The position numbers and the translations under genes are program-made. A stretch of 64,000 nucleotides of DNA. It comes from Acetobacter ghanensis (lineage in GTDB: Bacteria > Pseudomonadota > Alphaproteobacteria > Acetobacterales > Acetobacteraceae). Below are positions 34,424 through 44,900 of the stretch, piece by piece (position 1 is the first letter of the stretch; each line of letters opens with the position of its first letter). The notes under the pieces were generated by a model that saw nothing but the letters and a program-made list of their open reading frames with translations, was not told the origin of the DNA and made no database searches. The stretch is taken from positions 898,896 through 962,895 of the forward strand of contig NZ_LN609302.1 in NCBI RefSeq assembly GCF_001499675.1, in the 5' to 3' direction.

Positions 34424-35878
34424 ATGTCAGAAACACCAATCAACACCCAGCTTCTGATCGCAGGACAATGGCAGGATGCGGCCGATGGGCGCACGCTCCC
34501 CATTCTGGACCCTTCCAATGGTGAACTTATTGGCAAGGTTGCCCATGCCTCCGTTGCTGATCTGGATAAAACGGTCGCTGGAGCCGCCGCAGGTTATGAC
34601 GCATGGCGTAACCTGACCGCATGGGACCGTTATACAATCATGCGTCGGGCCGCGGAACTATTGCGTGAGCGCGCGGATGCCATTGGCCGGATTATGAGCC
34701 GTGAACAGGGCAAACCGCTGGCGCAGGCTGTTATTGAAATTAATGCAGCGGCTGGGGTTATTGAATATTTTGGGGAAGAAGGCCGCCGCCTGAATGATGA
34801 GCTGGTGCCTGCCCGTGCGCCGTTTGTTGAGCAGCGTGTGCTGCACCGCCCAATTGGTGTTGTGGCGGCTTTTACGCCGTGGAACTTCCCCATTAACCAG
34901 ATTGCCCGCAAGCTGGGTGCCGCTCTGGGTGCTGGGTGTGGTGTTATTGTCAAAGCGCCGGAAGATACGCCAGCCTCCCCGGCAGAACTTATCCGGTGTT
35001 TTTGTGATGCCGGTATTCCGGCTGGCGCTGTTTCTCTGGTTTATGGAACTCCAGCAGAAATTTCCGAATATCTGATTGCCCACCCCGTTGTGCGCAAAAT
35101 TTCCTTTACTGGTTCAACCCCCGTGGGCAAGCATCTGGCCGCACTGGCGGGTGCGCAGATGAAGCCGGTTACCATGGAACTGGGGGGGCATGGCCCGGTT
35201 ATTGTGTGCCGGGATGCGGATCTGGACCAGGCGGCCGAACGCGTTGCCGCGGCCAAGTTCCGCAATGCGGGACAAGTCTGTATCGCTCCAACGCGCTTCT
35301 TGCTGCATAAGGACATTGCCTCGGCCTTTATTGAAAAGTTCAAGGCCCAGATGAGCGCGCTTAAAATCGGCTGCGGTCTGGACGAGGGTGTGACCATGGG
35401 GCCGCTTATTAACGAGCGGCGCGTCAAAGCCCTGACCGAGCTGGTGGAGGACGCCCGCGCCAAAGGTGCAGAACTGTGGCAGCCGGATACGGCACTCCCC
35501 AACAAGGGCTTCTTCTTCCCGCCCACGCTTGTACTCAAGCCCACGCTGGATATGCGTGTCATGCAGGAAGAACCATTTGGCCCGATTGCCATTATGGATG
35601 AGTTTTCCGAACTGGCGGATGCGGTCAAGGAAGCCAACCGCCTGCCTTACGGCTTGGCGGCATATGTTTACACGCGTTGTGAGCGTACCGAGCGCCTGCT
35701 GGGTGAAAAGCTTGAAGCCGGTATGGTGGCCATTAACCACCATGGTATTGGCACGCCGGAAGTGCCGTTTGGCGGGATCAAGGATTCTGGTTATGGCACG
35801 GAGGGTGGCCCGGCTGCTTTGCGCGCGCATACCATTATCAAGCTGGTTTCCAGCCTGCATGAACGGCCTAATTTCTAA
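34424..35878 (+). CDS. NAD(P)-dependent semialdehyde dehydrogenase
   Basis: A 484-residue aldehyde dehydrogenase, closest in type to succinate-semialdehyde or alpha-ketoglutaric-semialdehyde dehydrogenase. The cofactor loop FTGSTPVGK, general base in MELGGHGPV and the nucleophile in AGQVCIAPTRF (about residue 284) are present. The ATG at 34424 is better spaced from GAGAG than the ATG two codons earlier. The exact aldehyde cannot be read from sequence. A strong terminator follows. Confidence 0.9.
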   Translation: MSETPINTQLLIAGQWQDAADGRTLPILDPSNGELIGKVAHASVADLDKTVAGAAAGYDAWRNLTAWDRYTIMRRAAELLRERADAIGRIMSREQGKPLAQAVIEINAAAGVIEYFGEEGRRLNDELVPARAPFVEQRVLHRPIGVVAAFTPWNFPINQIARKLGAALGAGCGVIVKAPEDTPASPAELIRCFCDAGIPAGAVSLVYGTPAEISEYLIAHPVVRKISFTGSTPVGKHLAALAGAQMKPVTMELGGHGPVIVCRDADLDQAAERVAAAKFRNAGQVCIAPTRFLLHKDIASAFIEKFKAQMSALKIGCGLDEGVTMGPLINERRVKALTELVEDARAKGAELWQPDTALPNKGFFFPPTLVLKPTLDMRVMQEEPFGPIAIMDEFSELADAVKEANRLPYGLAAYVYTRCERTERLLGEKLEAGMVAINHHGIGTPEVPFGGIKDSGYGTEGGPAALRAHTIIKLVSSLHERPNF

Positions 35879-35904
35879 GCTTTTTGCTGTGTGATGTGGT
35901 TATG

Positions 35905-35942
35905 AAAAATGCCGTGCGCGGATGAGGCGCACGGCATTTTTG
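35905..35942. terminator. strong bidirectional rho-independent terminator
   Basis: AAAAATGCCGTGCGC and GCGCACGGCATTTTT form a perfect stem with A and T runs on both flanks. It separates the convergent aldehyde dehydrogenase and copper-receptor genes and should end both transcripts. Confidence 0.93.
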
Positions 35943-35965
35943 TATGGTGAAGACCTGCCGAAAGA

Positions 35966-38130
35966 TCAGAAGGTGGCAGAAAGACTGACGTTGAACGAAC
36001 GCCCCATGCCCGGCATTGGCATGCGTGTGCCATCGTGCTTCAGGTCGTATGTCAGAATGCCGCCAAGAGGCATGTAGTAAGCTTGGTTCAGCACGTTATC
36101 GATCCCCGCTGTCAGGGTCATCATCTTCCAGCTGTAACTGCCGTTCAGGTTTAGCAGCGCATAGCCGGGAGTGCGGGGTTCGTTACGCAGCGAGTCCACT
36201 GTGTCCTTGGCTTTGACAAAGTTCATTTCTGCCCGACCTGTCCACGGCCCTATGGTTTCGTTCAGGCCCAGTGTGCCGTTCAGGGGCATCTGCTGGTACA
36301 GGCCGGTATGGGTAACCTTGTCCTGCCCACGCACCCAGTTGAGCACTCCGGTTATTTCCCCCTTTCCGTAACGGCTTGTATTCCACACCGTATAATGGCC
36401 GGAGGCGTTAATGCCGTACATCTGGGCGTTATGGTTCTCAAAGATATACTGATTACTGTTCGTGCTTAAATGCTTCACGAAATTGACGTTAATATAGTTG
36501 TGCACATAGGTGTAATAGGGCTGCACTTTTAGCCCCCACCTCTGGGCAGCGGTAGGGTCATGCCAGTCAAATGTCACGCTGGCGGTGTTCCCTATTTCGG
36601 ATTTCAGGTTCGGGTTGCCAACATAGCCGTTGCCATCACCAAACCAGCCGATCATTTTGGAGGACATGGCGCCCTGTCCCCACGCATAGCGTTCGTACAG
36701 GTTGGGTGCGCGGGATTTGCGGGCGTAGCCAGCCTCTATGGTCAGGCTGTCTGTTGTTCTCCAGCGCGTCAGGGCTGTTACGTCAAAGTTGACGTCCGTG
36801 CGCCCGTGGTTGATCCGGTTGAAGTTATCCGCAGCCTTTATATCCGCAGCACTCATCATGCCGGTCCATGAATAGGGCGAAACATTGCCCGTGTTCATCA
36901 TGACCAGATCATTGCGCAGGCCAAGCAGGGTGGAAACGCGGGGAGTCCACTGGGCTTCCCATTCTGCAAAGTGGCCCAACCGGTCCCGATGGCCGTTATT
37001 GATGTTGTTGAAGGTGTTTGGCCCCATCATTGTGCTCCCCGTAAGGGGCGGCCACCAGTCCCGTAGACCTTCATGGTCGAACGAGCTGCCAAGGCGTAGT
37101 GTGTGCTGGCGGGCCAGAGGAATTGTGGCTTTGATGGAATAGCCTGCTGAGCGCTGGTCATCATTCATGGGCATGCCTTTGGTGGCGCTGTGGCCCCCTT
37201 TGTCATCCAGCATGTTCATGGCGTGGGTTACGCGTTGCCAGTGGCCGCGCGCTTCCAGCGTGCCCCAGTTGAAGTCTCCCACATACTTGCCGTTGACGTA
37301 GGTGGAGCGGTTGTTGGTCATATCCATATACTGGTTGGCAAACCCCTCACGCGGGGCATCCTGCTGGCCAAAGGTTAGCACCAGAAGATGGTTTTTTTAT
37401 GGATGCCAAAGGTCACGTCATGCGTGTAACGCAGGTATTCGGTCGAGCCGATTCGACCTATTCCGCCCCCGCCACTGTAGTCTTCTGACTGGTCGTAAGA
37501 GGCATTGTAACGCAGGCTGAACGTATCGTTGGCGACGGTCATGCTGCCGGCGGCAGAGTATCCGCCGCCATTGCTGCGGTAGGTGCCGCGTGCCCGGCCT
37601 GTAAACAGAATTTTGCCGTGGCGGGCAAAGCGTGGGTCCGCACGCTCTACGTCTATTGTGCCACCAAGACTGTCCCCCCCATTGCTGACGGATGTCAGGC
37701 CCGCCACGCTGGTGGCGGTCTCCACGCTGTCGGGGTCAATGTAGGAGAGGGCGGGATTCATGTGGTTGGGGCAGGCGGGGTTAACGCGTACGCCATCCAC
37801 AACGGTTGCCACACGGTCGTCTGCCATGCCGTTTAAAACAGGCAGGTTGGCCAGCCGGCCACCGCCATAACTGCTGAAGCCTGGCTGGTTGCGGAAGAGT
37901 GATGCCGCATCCGGGCTGGAAAGGCGAGACATGCGGGCCGAACTTTTATCGACCTGTGATGCGTTTAAAAGACTGTCGGCCAGAGCGGCATCTTCCTGCG
38001 CGGTGGAAATATCGACACGCGGAAGGGTTACAACAGTTGCGGCACGGCTGGGTGTAGCGCACGGGAGCGCACACACCGCCGCAAGCCACAGCCAGTTGCG
38101 CTGGCTGCGGGCATAGAACGGATAAGACAT
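35966..38130 (-). pseudogene. OprC/NosA-type copper TonB-dependent receptor, one-base frameshift
   Basis: An outer-membrane receptor of about 720 residues split into two reading frames (38130-37375 and 37381-35966). The first part has a signal peptide ending SRAA, and a plug domain containing the CxxxM motif CPNHM (Cys120, Met124), the copper-binding pair known in Pseudomonas OprC. The second part is the beta-barrel, Met-rich (YMDMTNN, MNMLDD, MPMND), ending in Phe (SLSATF). The break is at a run of seven T at 37392-37398 (plus strand); eight would give HKKNHLLVLTFGQQ and one continuous frame. It may be a sequencing error, a true lesion or a phase-variable site. It lies downstream of the DUF2946 gene on the same strand. 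Confidence 0.85.
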
Positions 38131-38226
38131 AAACAGAAAAACCCTGTTTCAAAGCATACTGAGAGGGTCTCTGGCCGACAGGATACGCGCGCAAAAGCAC
38201 GGGGCTGTGGGCCAGAGAGCGAAGTT

Positions 38227-38703
38227 TCAGAAAGCCTGAAGCAGGGAGGATGGTGGTCCGCGTGAAGGAGGAAGTCCCAGAACGCAGGTAGGGGGTGCGC
38301 GCGGAGCAGAGGCAGCGCTGCCACGGCGGATCCAGTGCAGAACGGGGGCTGGCAGAAGCAGGAAGATTGCCGGGAGTGTTGCAAAAAATGCCAGCAATGG
38401 GCAAAGCGGGCAGCTTGCCTCATCATGATGGTGGGTTGGATGCGCTGGCTGATGCTTTTGTGCGCTGGCCATGCAGTGCAGGTGGTGCATGGCACTGTGC
38501 ATGGTGGTGCAGTGCGACGGTTGGGCCGCCTGCGCCATGCGGGGTGCAATATCTATGCCCGTGATGCGCATAAGCGTTGCACGGGGTAGTTCATCCGGCA
38601 GGGAGAGTGACTGAAGTGCCATCAGCCCCAGCAGGCCCGTCAACGTCACCATGACCAGCGGCCATAGAAGCAGCGCGCGAATAATGGGGTTGCGACGGGA
38701 CAT
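38227..38703 (-). CDS. DUF2946 family His/Met/Cys-rich membrane protein
   Basis: A 158-residue protein with an N-terminal helix (LLLWPLVMVTLTGLLGLMAL), a metal-ligand-rich middle (HCTTMHSAMHHLHCM and HPTHHHDEASCPLC) and a second helix. The CPLCP motif and layout match DUF2946, a family found beside copper receptors and copper-resistance genes. It probably binds copper near the inner membrane; the exact role is unknown. The ATG at 38703 gives a normal start but has no good ribosome site. It is upstream of the copper receptor and divergent from the tonB-like gene. Confidence 0.82.
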   Translation of the reverse strand: MSRRNPIIRALLLWPLVMVTLTGLLGLMALQSLSLPDELPRATLMRITGIDIAPRMAQAAQPSHCTTMHSAMHHLHCMASAQKHQPAHPTHHHDEASCPLCPLLAFFATLPAIFLLLPAPVLHWIRRGSAASAPRAPPTCVLGLPPSRGPPSSLLQAF

Positions 38704-38836
38704 AGGGTGGATCAGAAACTTTTCAACTGTCAGACACAAACAGGCACTTTGCCAAACTGGCGCCCTGTTTGCGCTTTTATGGCCCGGCCTGTCAAATCAA
38801 ACAGGGCTATGCCATAGTTTAAGTCGGAGGCCCACT

Positions 38837-39735
38837 GTGAGCAGATGGCATACAGATAGACAGGAACAGGCAACTGGCGGGCGGGCGCACCTTCCGTCTG
38901 TGTCTGTGGGGCAACTGGCTGCTGCCGGGCGGGAGGGGCTTGCCTCAAGCCTTTCCCGGCAGAGCGGTGCTGTCTGGCTACTGGCTTTTGCATTGGCCAT
39001 TCTTGCGCACGTGCTTATGACAGTGTGGTTGATGATGACGGTCTCCCCCCAGACGGGGACACAACAGCCTGCGGCCGTATCCATGTTGTTTGAAGCCCCT
39101 AGGGCACCTTTGTCAGCGGCCAGTCAGGCAGAGGCGGATAAAACGGCTTCTCAACAGCAAACGCAGCCCTTACCCACCATGAAAGATATGCCTGATATGG
39201 ATGCGGCGTCTTTGGGGCGCGAGATGCCGGAGGTTCTGCCCCCTTCCGTGCGGCCAGAAGCAGACCATTTGCCGCAAGTGCCGGCATTGCCAAAAAAATG
39301 GCACAGCAACGGCCCGCCATGCAGCATGATATGCAGCACAGCAAGGCGGAGGTTCAGTCGAACGCCCTCCCCACGGCTATGGGAAAAACAACAGGGCCAG
39401 CACGTGCCAAAGCGGATGTGGCCCCAACAGGTGGGCAAGCTGCTGCGCCTGCCAGCACCGCGGCAGCCGGTCAGAAGGGGAGCTTTCAGCTATCCTGTTC
39501 TGTGCCAGAGGCCCATTACCCCGTCTCGGCCCGGCATCTTCACGAGGAGGGCGAGGCCGTGGCTGAAGTCAGCATTAATGAAAAAGGGCAGGTTATTGCT
39601 GCCAGACTGGTCAAAAGCACCGGGTATGATGATTTGGATGATCAGGCGTTAGAAACCGTAAAAAATCTGCACTGCACGGCTCCGGCGTCCACGGTGGTAA
39701 CCGGGCGTATCCCGGTTGGCTTTCATATCCAGTAA
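38837..39735 (+). pseudogene. tonB: TonB-like energy transducer with Met/His-rich linker, one-base frameshift
   Basis: About 299 residues if the frame is restored. The GTG at 38837 is chosen because GGAGG lies seven bases before it. A single N-terminal membrane helix (about residues 45-68, WLLAFALAILAHVLM) is followed by a linker with DMPDMD, EMPEVLPPS, and, after the break, AMQHDMQHSK. The C-terminal TonB domain has YPVSARHLHEEGEAVAEV and ends PVGFHIQ. The frame breaks at seven A (39292-39298); eight join the parts as LPKKMAQQRP. Without repair the protein ends at 39652 without the TonB domain. Its position suggests it energises the neighbouring copper receptor. Confidence 0.85.
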
Positions 39736-39787
39736 TTACGCTTGTGTCGGGTGCGGTTTTCCAGTAGGAGACTGTGCAACGCCTCTT

Positions 39788-39863
39788 GTCCCGTTCGTCT
39801 AGAGGCCTAGGACACCGCCCTTTCACGGCGGCAACACGGGTTCGAATCCCGTACGGGACGCCA
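39788..39863 (+). tRNA. tRNA-Glu(TTC)
   Basis: Acceptor stem GTCCCGT / ACGGGAC, anticodon stem CCGCC / GGCGG with loop CTTTCAC giving anticodon TTC, T arm with GGTTCGAAT, discriminator G and encoded CCA. 76 bases, all arms intact. Confidence 0.96.
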
Positions 39864-40208
39864 CATAGAGCCTTCAAGCTCTTGTTATCCAGTAACGTGT
39901 TGTTGCTGGAGTGCGTGCAGATTTTCTGGAACTCACCGGTACGCTCGTTTTTTTCAACAGTATTGTTGTCTTAAAATAATCCTCACCAAGTTAGGTGGAG
40001 TGCCATTCCGTTCGCCACGTAGCGTGTAGAATGGGGTGTGCCGTCAGGTATTAGCCTAAAATCCCATGGATATAGTCACGTCTCATGCAAGCCGGTATAT
40101 GGCGTTGCGTGGAGGCGGATAAAAGCATTGAGTGTTTTGATTTGAGCATAATGCTGATAAACAGGGTTTAGAGAGTAATAACAGAACTTAAATGAAAGAA
40201 TAATAAAA
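39864..40208. other. 345-base region without a gene between tRNA-Glu and gntP
   Basis: No coding region is evident. A nested inverted repeat (CCATTC ... CACG-TAG-CGTG ... GAATGG) spans 40003-40034 and could fold as a hairpin, but it has no T run, so its role is unclear. The last 100 bases are AT-rich and should contain the gntP promoter. Confidence 0.55.
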
Positions 40209-41549
40209 ATGAGTTCGTTATTTGCATTCATGCTTGTTGCCTTGGCGATTGTGGCAATCATCCTCATGATTACCTGCCTGCGGCTTAATCCGTTTATTGT
40301 TCTGATGATGGTTTCAATCATAACCGCGTTAGGTGCGGGTATGTCCGCCGAGCAGGCCGTAGGTGCGTTTGAAGCCGGAGCGGGCCATGTTCTGGGGCAT
40401 GTGGGTATTGTGATTGCTCTGGGCACAATGCTCGGAAAAATGCTGACGGAATCCGGTGGTGCAGATCAGATTGCCCTTACTGTTTCTGCTTGGACCGGGC
40501 GCAGATACGCAGACTGGGCCATGATGGTGATTGGCCTGCTGGTAGGATTGCCCGTTTTTTTTGAAATCGGGTTTGTGCTCCTGATTCCCATAGCTTTTGT
40601 GCTGGCTGCGCGCACCAATACACCGCTGTTGCGTATTGCTTTACCCATGTGTGCTGCACTTTCGGTCACACATGCGCTCATTCCCCCACATCCGGCAGCT
40701 TTGCTGGCCGTGGATGCATATCAGGCCAATATCGGAAAATGTATTCTCCTTGGTTTGCTGGTTGGGGTGCCTGTAAGTATTGTGGCTGGGCCTGTTTTTG
40801 GTCGTTTTGCCGCCCGCCATGTGCAACTGACTGAGGACAATCCGCTTGCTGCGCAGTTTGTTAGCAAGGAGCCGCCTGCCCATCTGCCGGGGTTTGGGGT
40901 TACAGTTCTGACAATCCTTTTGCCTGTCCTGCTCATGTTGGGGGGCTCCATGGCAGATAGCATGACCCTTGCAGGCAGTGGGTTGAACACTTTTCTGCAT
41001 TGTGTGGGAAACACGGATATTGCCCTTATTCTGGCAACACTGCTGTCTTTTTACACACTAGGGTTGGCGCGGGGTTTTACGCGTGAGACGGTTTTGCAGT
41101 TTTCGACTGAATGTCTGGGGCCTACCGCACTGATCATGCTGCTGGTCGGGGCCGGAGGCGGGTTTAGCCATGTTTTGGTGCAAAGTGGAGTATCCCACGC
41201 CATTACGAATATGGCGTTGGGGGTGCATATGCCGCTTTTGCTGCTGGCATGGTTGCTGGCGGCGGTTGTGCGGGTTGCCTGTGGGTCTGCTACGGTCTCC
41301 ATGGCTACGTCGTCAGGTATTGTGGGGCCTATTTTACTGCACGCTCATAACGTTTCGCCCGAACTGATGGTCATTGCGACCGGTGCTGGGTCGGTTGCGT
41401 TTGGGCCTATGAGTGATGCTGGGTTCTGGCAGATAAAAGAATATTTGGGCCTTACCGTCCCGCAGGCACTGAAGACATGGTCAGTTGTAGAGACGCTTAT
41501 TGCGGTTTTGGGGCTGGTTTTGTGCTTATGCCTGTCTCTTGTCATATAA
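40209..41549 (+). CDS. gntP: gluconate:proton symporter, GntP family
   Basis: A 446-residue inner-membrane transporter with about twelve to fourteen hydrophobic helices. GntP-type features are ALGTMLGKMLTESGGAD, FFEIGFVLLIPI, and LIPPHPAALLAVDAY near residue 160, and ACGSATVSMATSSGI in the C-terminal half. It imports gluconate or a related sugar acid, which fits the oxidative sugar metabolism of acetic acid bacteria. GAAAG precedes the ATG. No kinase or regulator lies beside it. Confidence 0.92.
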   Translation: MSSLFAFMLVALAIVAIILMITCLRLNPFIVLMMVSIITALGAGMSAEQAVGAFEAGAGHVLGHVGIVIALGTMLGKMLTESGGADQIALTVSAWTGRRYADWAMMVIGLLVGLPVFFEIGFVLLIPIAFVLAARTNTPLLRIALPMCAALSVTHALIPPHPAALLAVDAYQANIGKCILLGLLVGVPVSIVAGPVFGRFAARHVQLTEDNPLAAQFVSKEPPAHLPGFGVTVLTILLPVLLMLGGSMADSMTLAGSGLNTFLHCVGNTDIALILATLLSFYTLGLARGFTRETVLQFSTECLGPTALIMLLVGAGGGFSHVLVQSGVSHAITNMALGVHMPLLLLAWLLAAVVRVACGSATVSMATSSGIVGPILLHAHNVSPELMVIATGAGSVAFGPMSDAGFWQIKEYLGLTVPQALKTWSVVETLIAVLGLVLCLCLSLVI

Positions 41550-41554
41550 CGTGG

Positions 41555-41586
41555 GCAGGTGCGCTTTTGTAAGCTGGGCCACCTGC
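41555..41586. terminator. weak stem-loop between convergent genes
   Basis: GCAGGTG pairs with CACCTGC around an 18-base loop between gntP and the convergent aldehyde dehydrogenase gene. T-rich sequence (TTGTTGTTTTTT) follows about 12 bases later on the plus strand. Termination is tentative. Confidence 0.35.
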
Positions 41587-41604
41587 ACCGAGTGTTGTTG
41601 TTTT

Positions 41605-43107
41605 TTAAAAGAAACCGAGCTTTTTTTCGCTGTAGCTGACCAGCATGTTTTTGGTCTGCTGGTAATGTTCCAGAACCATTTTGTGTGTTTCGCGCCCGAT
41701 GCCTGATTTTTTGTAGCCACCAAACGCCGCATGGGCTGGGTAAACGTGGTAACAGTTAATCCATACCCGCCCGGCTTCCAGGCCGCGGCCCATGCGGTAG
41801 CAGGTGTTGGCATTGCGTGACCACACACCGGAGCCAAGGCCAAAGGGGGTATCGTTGGCAATGGCGAGGGCTTCTACCTCTGTTTTAAAGGTCGTGACCG
41901 CCAGCACAGGCCCAAAAATTTCTTCCTGAAAAATGCGCATCTGGTTATTGCCGTGGAAAACCGTGGGTTGGACGTAGCACCCGTTGTTGAGTTCCGTACC
42001 AAGGTCTGGCTTGCCACCGCCGGTAAGCAACTGCGCCCCTTCGCTTTTGCCAATAGCAATGTAATCCAGAATTTTCTGTTGCTGCATGGTGGAGTTCTGC
42101 GCCCCCATCATGGTGTTGGGGTCTAGTGGGTTGCCTTGGCGAATGGCTTTGATGCGTGGCAACGCACGTTCAATAAAGCGGTCATAAATGGCTTCATGCA
42201 CCAGTGCACGGCTGGGGCAGGAGCAGATTTGCCCTTGATTGAGGGCAAACATGGCAAAGCCTTCCAGAGCTTTGTCCAGATAATCATCATCCTGATCCAT
42301 CACATCGGCAAAAAAGATATTGGGAGATTTCCCTCCCAGTTCCAGTGTGGCCGGAATCAGGTTTTCGGCTGCGGCATGGGCGATCATTTTGCCGGTTGGC
42401 GTGGACCCGGTGAAGGCAATTTTGGCAATGCGTGGACTTGTGGAAAGAGCCGCTCCCACGTCCCGTCCCAGACCGTTAACAATGTTGAGCACGCCTGCGG
42501 GAAAAAGATCACCAATCAGTTCCATAAGCACAAGTATGCTGGCTGGCGTAGTTTCTGCGGGTTTCATGACCACGCAATTCCCTGCGGCCAGTGCTGGGGC
42601 CAGCTTCCATGCGCCCATGAGAATGGGGAAGTTCCATGGAATAATCTGTCCCACTACGCCTAAGGGTTCATGAAAATGGTAGGCAATGGTTGTGTCCGTT
42701 ATCTCGCTCAGCGTGCCTTCCTGCGCACGGAGACAGCCTGCAAAATAGCGGAAATGGTCAACGGCAAGTGGAATGTCAGCGGTTATCGTTTCGCGGATTG
42801 GTTTGCCGTTATCCCATGTTTCCGCGCGGGCCAGCAGGTTCAGGTTCGCTTCCATGCGGTCAGCGGCCTTAAGGAGCAGGCCCGCCCGTTCGGCGGCGGG
42901 TGTGCGCGCCCATGATGGAAAAGCAGCGTGGGCCGCATCCAGCGCACACTCTATATCTTCAGCGCTGGATTGGGGAACTTCGCAAAGAATACGCCCGTCT
43001 ATGGGAGAGGCATTTTGCATGTAAATGCCTTTGACGGGCGCTTTCCACTTTCCGCCAATATAATTTTCATAACGGGTTTTATAAGGAGGGGCCTGATTGA
43101 CGCTCAT
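41605..43107 (-). CDS. NAD-dependent aldehyde dehydrogenase (AldB/ExaC type)
   Basis: A 500-residue enzyme of the AldB/ExaC/acetaldehyde dehydrogenase group. Visible are the start [12 protein letters not shown], cofactor loop [10 protein letters not shown], the base in [12 protein letters not shown] and the nucleophile in [12 protein letters not shown]. The C-terminal [14 protein letters not shown] is a hallmark of this subgroup. It oxidises acetaldehyde and similar aldehydes in the cytoplasm, useful in ethanol metabolism. The ATG at 43107 (MSVNQAPPY) has GGAG eight bases upstream and is preferred over one five codons earlier. Confidence 0.94.
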   Translation of the reverse strand: MSVNQAPPYKTRYENYIGGKWKAPVKGIYMQNASPIDGRILCEVPQSSAEDIECALDAAHAAFPSWARTPAAERAGLLLKAADRMEANLNLLARAETWDNGKPIRETITADIPLAVDHFRYFAGCLRAQEGTLSEITDTTIAYHFHEPLGVVGQIIPWNFPILMGAWKLAPALAAGNCVVMKPAETTPASILVLMELIGDLFPAGVLNIVNGLGRDVGAALSTSPRIAKIAFTGSTPTGKMIAHAAAENLIPATLELGGKSPNIFFADVMDQDDDYLDKALEGFAMFALNQGQICSCPSRALVHEAIYDRFIERALPRIKAIRQGNPLDPNTMMGAQNSTMQQQKILDYIAIGKSEGAQLLTGGGKPDLGTELNNGCYVQPTVFHGNNQMRIFQEEIFGPVLAVTTFKTEVEALAIANDTPFGLGSGVWSRNANTCYRMGRGLEAGRVWINCYHVYPAHAAFGGYKKSGIGRETHKMVLEHYQQTKNMLVSYSEKKLGFF

Positions 43108-43412
43108 AAGATGCTCCAGCACTTGGTAAAAAGAACCAACTCAGAACCGGTTGATGTTGAGAGCGGAGCTGGGTTTGATTCTTACAAACAGCAGGCGGAA
43201 AGTTGGACCGGAAACAGGACGGGTCTGGTCCCGTAAACGATATACGCAGATATATAGTCAAAAGTGCCCATGCAAGGGATATCGCATCACGTGCGCGTGA
43301 GGATGGGACTGGCTTTGAGGATATGGAATGATTGTCACGGAAAGGGGCTTGTATTACGGAATGTTATAGGTCTGCTTTGGTAGAGCAGCAGGGATGGCGA
43401 GGATGATGGCGC
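43108..43412. other. 305-base divergent intergenic region
   Basis: Lies between the aldehyde dehydrogenase gene and manC, so it should hold both promoters. A short perfect stem ACGGG-TCTGGT-CCCGT is at 43219-43234. Immediately after it comes an AT-rich patch (ATATACGCAGATATATAG). No coding sequence is supported. Confidence 0.5.
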
Positions 43413-44873
43413 ATGGTTGGTAGCAAAGAGGGCTCCTATGGCGGAGCAGGGGATACCACGGTTGTGCCAGTTATCCTTTCTGGCGGTGCGGGCAGCCGGT
43501 TATGGCCTGTCTCCCGCGGGAGTTTTCCCAAGCAGTTCTGGTCTTTGCTTACCAATTTTACGCTTTTGCAGGATACGGCTTTACGGGGGCAGTCCAGAGG
43601 GCTGACAAATCCGGTTGTTGTATGCAATGGCGAACATCGGTTTATTATTGCGGAACAGCTCCGCGATGTTGGCATACAGGATGCCCGGATTATTCTGGAG
43701 CCCGAAGGGCGTAATTCAGCGCCAGCTATTGCCGCCGCCGCGTTTGTTGTGGCCGAACAAAACCCCGATGCCGTGTTGTGGGTGATGGCTGCGGATGCGG
43801 CCATAGAAGATGAACCCAAACTGCATGTGGCGTTGGACCATGCCGTTATGGCCGCCAAAGCAGGCTATGTGGTTACATTCGGTATGACTCCTACAAGGCC
43901 GGAAACGGGTTACGGTTATATTGAGCAGGGCCATCCTATTCCTGATCTGCCGGGGGTGTACAAAGTCAGCCGGTTTGTGGAAAAGCCGGATAAAGACAAG
44001 GCGGAAGCATTTCTGGCGCAGGGTGGTTATTTGTGGAATTCGGGCATGTTTGTTGTGCGTGCACAAACATTTTTGTCCGAAATAGAACGTTATGAACCCG
44101 CTCTGTATGCCACTGTCCGCGAGGCTGTTGAAAAACGTAAGACAGATATGGATTTTCAACGCCTTGACCCCGAGAGTTTCTGTAAATCTCCTGATATTTC
44201 GGTCGATTATGCTGTAGCGGAGCGGACGGACATGGCCGCAGTTGTGCCGGGTAGTTTTGGCTGGTCGGATGTAGGAAGCTGGGACACTCTGTGGGATCTG
44301 GGGCAAAAGGACGCACAAGGGAATGTGACGCACGGACATGTTGTGCTGGAGGATGTCAGCCAGTCCTATGTCCGCACAGATGGTATGCTGGCTGCTGTGC
44401 TGGGGGTGGATGGTCTGGTCGTTGTGGCAACGCAGGATGCAGTTCTGGTTGCTAGCAAGGATCGGGCGCAGGATGTGAAAACACTTGTGCAGAGACTAAA
44501 AAAAGACAAAGCCTCACAGGCGGATACGCATCGTATGACCTACCGTCCTTGGGGGCATTACGAGGCGCTGACGGAAGGCCACCGTTTTCAGGTCAAGAAA
44601 ATTGTCGTCAGGCCCGGTCAGAAACTCTCTTTACAAAAACACTATCATCGTGCCGAACATTGGGTGGTGGTCGAAGGTACCGCGCTTGTGACCCGTGGTG
44701 ACGAGCAGGTTATTGTGCGGGAGAATGAGAGCATCTATCTACCTTTGGGGACCATGCACAGGTTGGAAAATCCTGGCCGTATTCCCGTAACTTTGATTGA
44801 GGTGCAGTCAGGGCCGTACCTTGGTGAAGATGATATTGTTCGGTTTGAAGATATTTATAGCCGGACGGTTTGA
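43413..44873 (+). CDS. manC: mannose-1-phosphate guanylyltransferase/mannose-6-phosphate isomerase
   Basis: A 486-residue bifunctional enzyme supplying GDP-mannose for exopolysaccharide or lipopolysaccharide. The nucleotidyltransferase signature GGAGSRLWPVSRGSFPKQF is near residue 24, with VEKPDKDKA in the middle. The C-terminal cupin (type II PMI) has RPGQKLSLQKHYHRAEHW and the metal ligands in YLPLGTMHRLENPG. The start at 43413 follows GAGGATG; the first 15 residues are not conserved, so the true start may be a few codons off. No other polysaccharide gene is adjacent. Confidence 0.94.
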   Translation: MVGSKEGSYGGAGDTTVVPVILSGGAGSRLWPVSRGSFPKQFWSLLTNFTLLQDTALRGQSRGLTNPVVVCNGEHRFIIAEQLRDVGIQDARIILEPEGRNSAPAIAAAAFVVAEQNPDAVLWVMAADAAIEDEPKLHVALDHAVMAAKAGYVVTFGMTPTRPETGYGYIEQGHPIPDLPGVYKVSRFVEKPDKDKAEAFLAQGGYLWNSGMFVVRAQTFLSEIERYEPALYATVREAVEKRKTDMDFQRLDPESFCKSPDISVDYAVAERTDMAAVVPGSFGWSDVGSWDTLWDLGQKDAQGNVTHGHVVLEDVSQSYVRTDGMLAAVLGVDGLVVVATQDAVLVASKDRAQDVKTLVQRLKKDKASQADTHRMTYRPWGHYEALTEGHRFQVKKIVVRPGQKLSLQKHYHRAEHWVVVEGTALVTRGDEQVIVRENESIYLPLGTMHRLENPGRIPVTLIEVQSGPYLGEDDIVRFEDIYSRTV

Positions 44874-44900
44874 AGTATTGGAATGATTGGGGAAAAGAAA

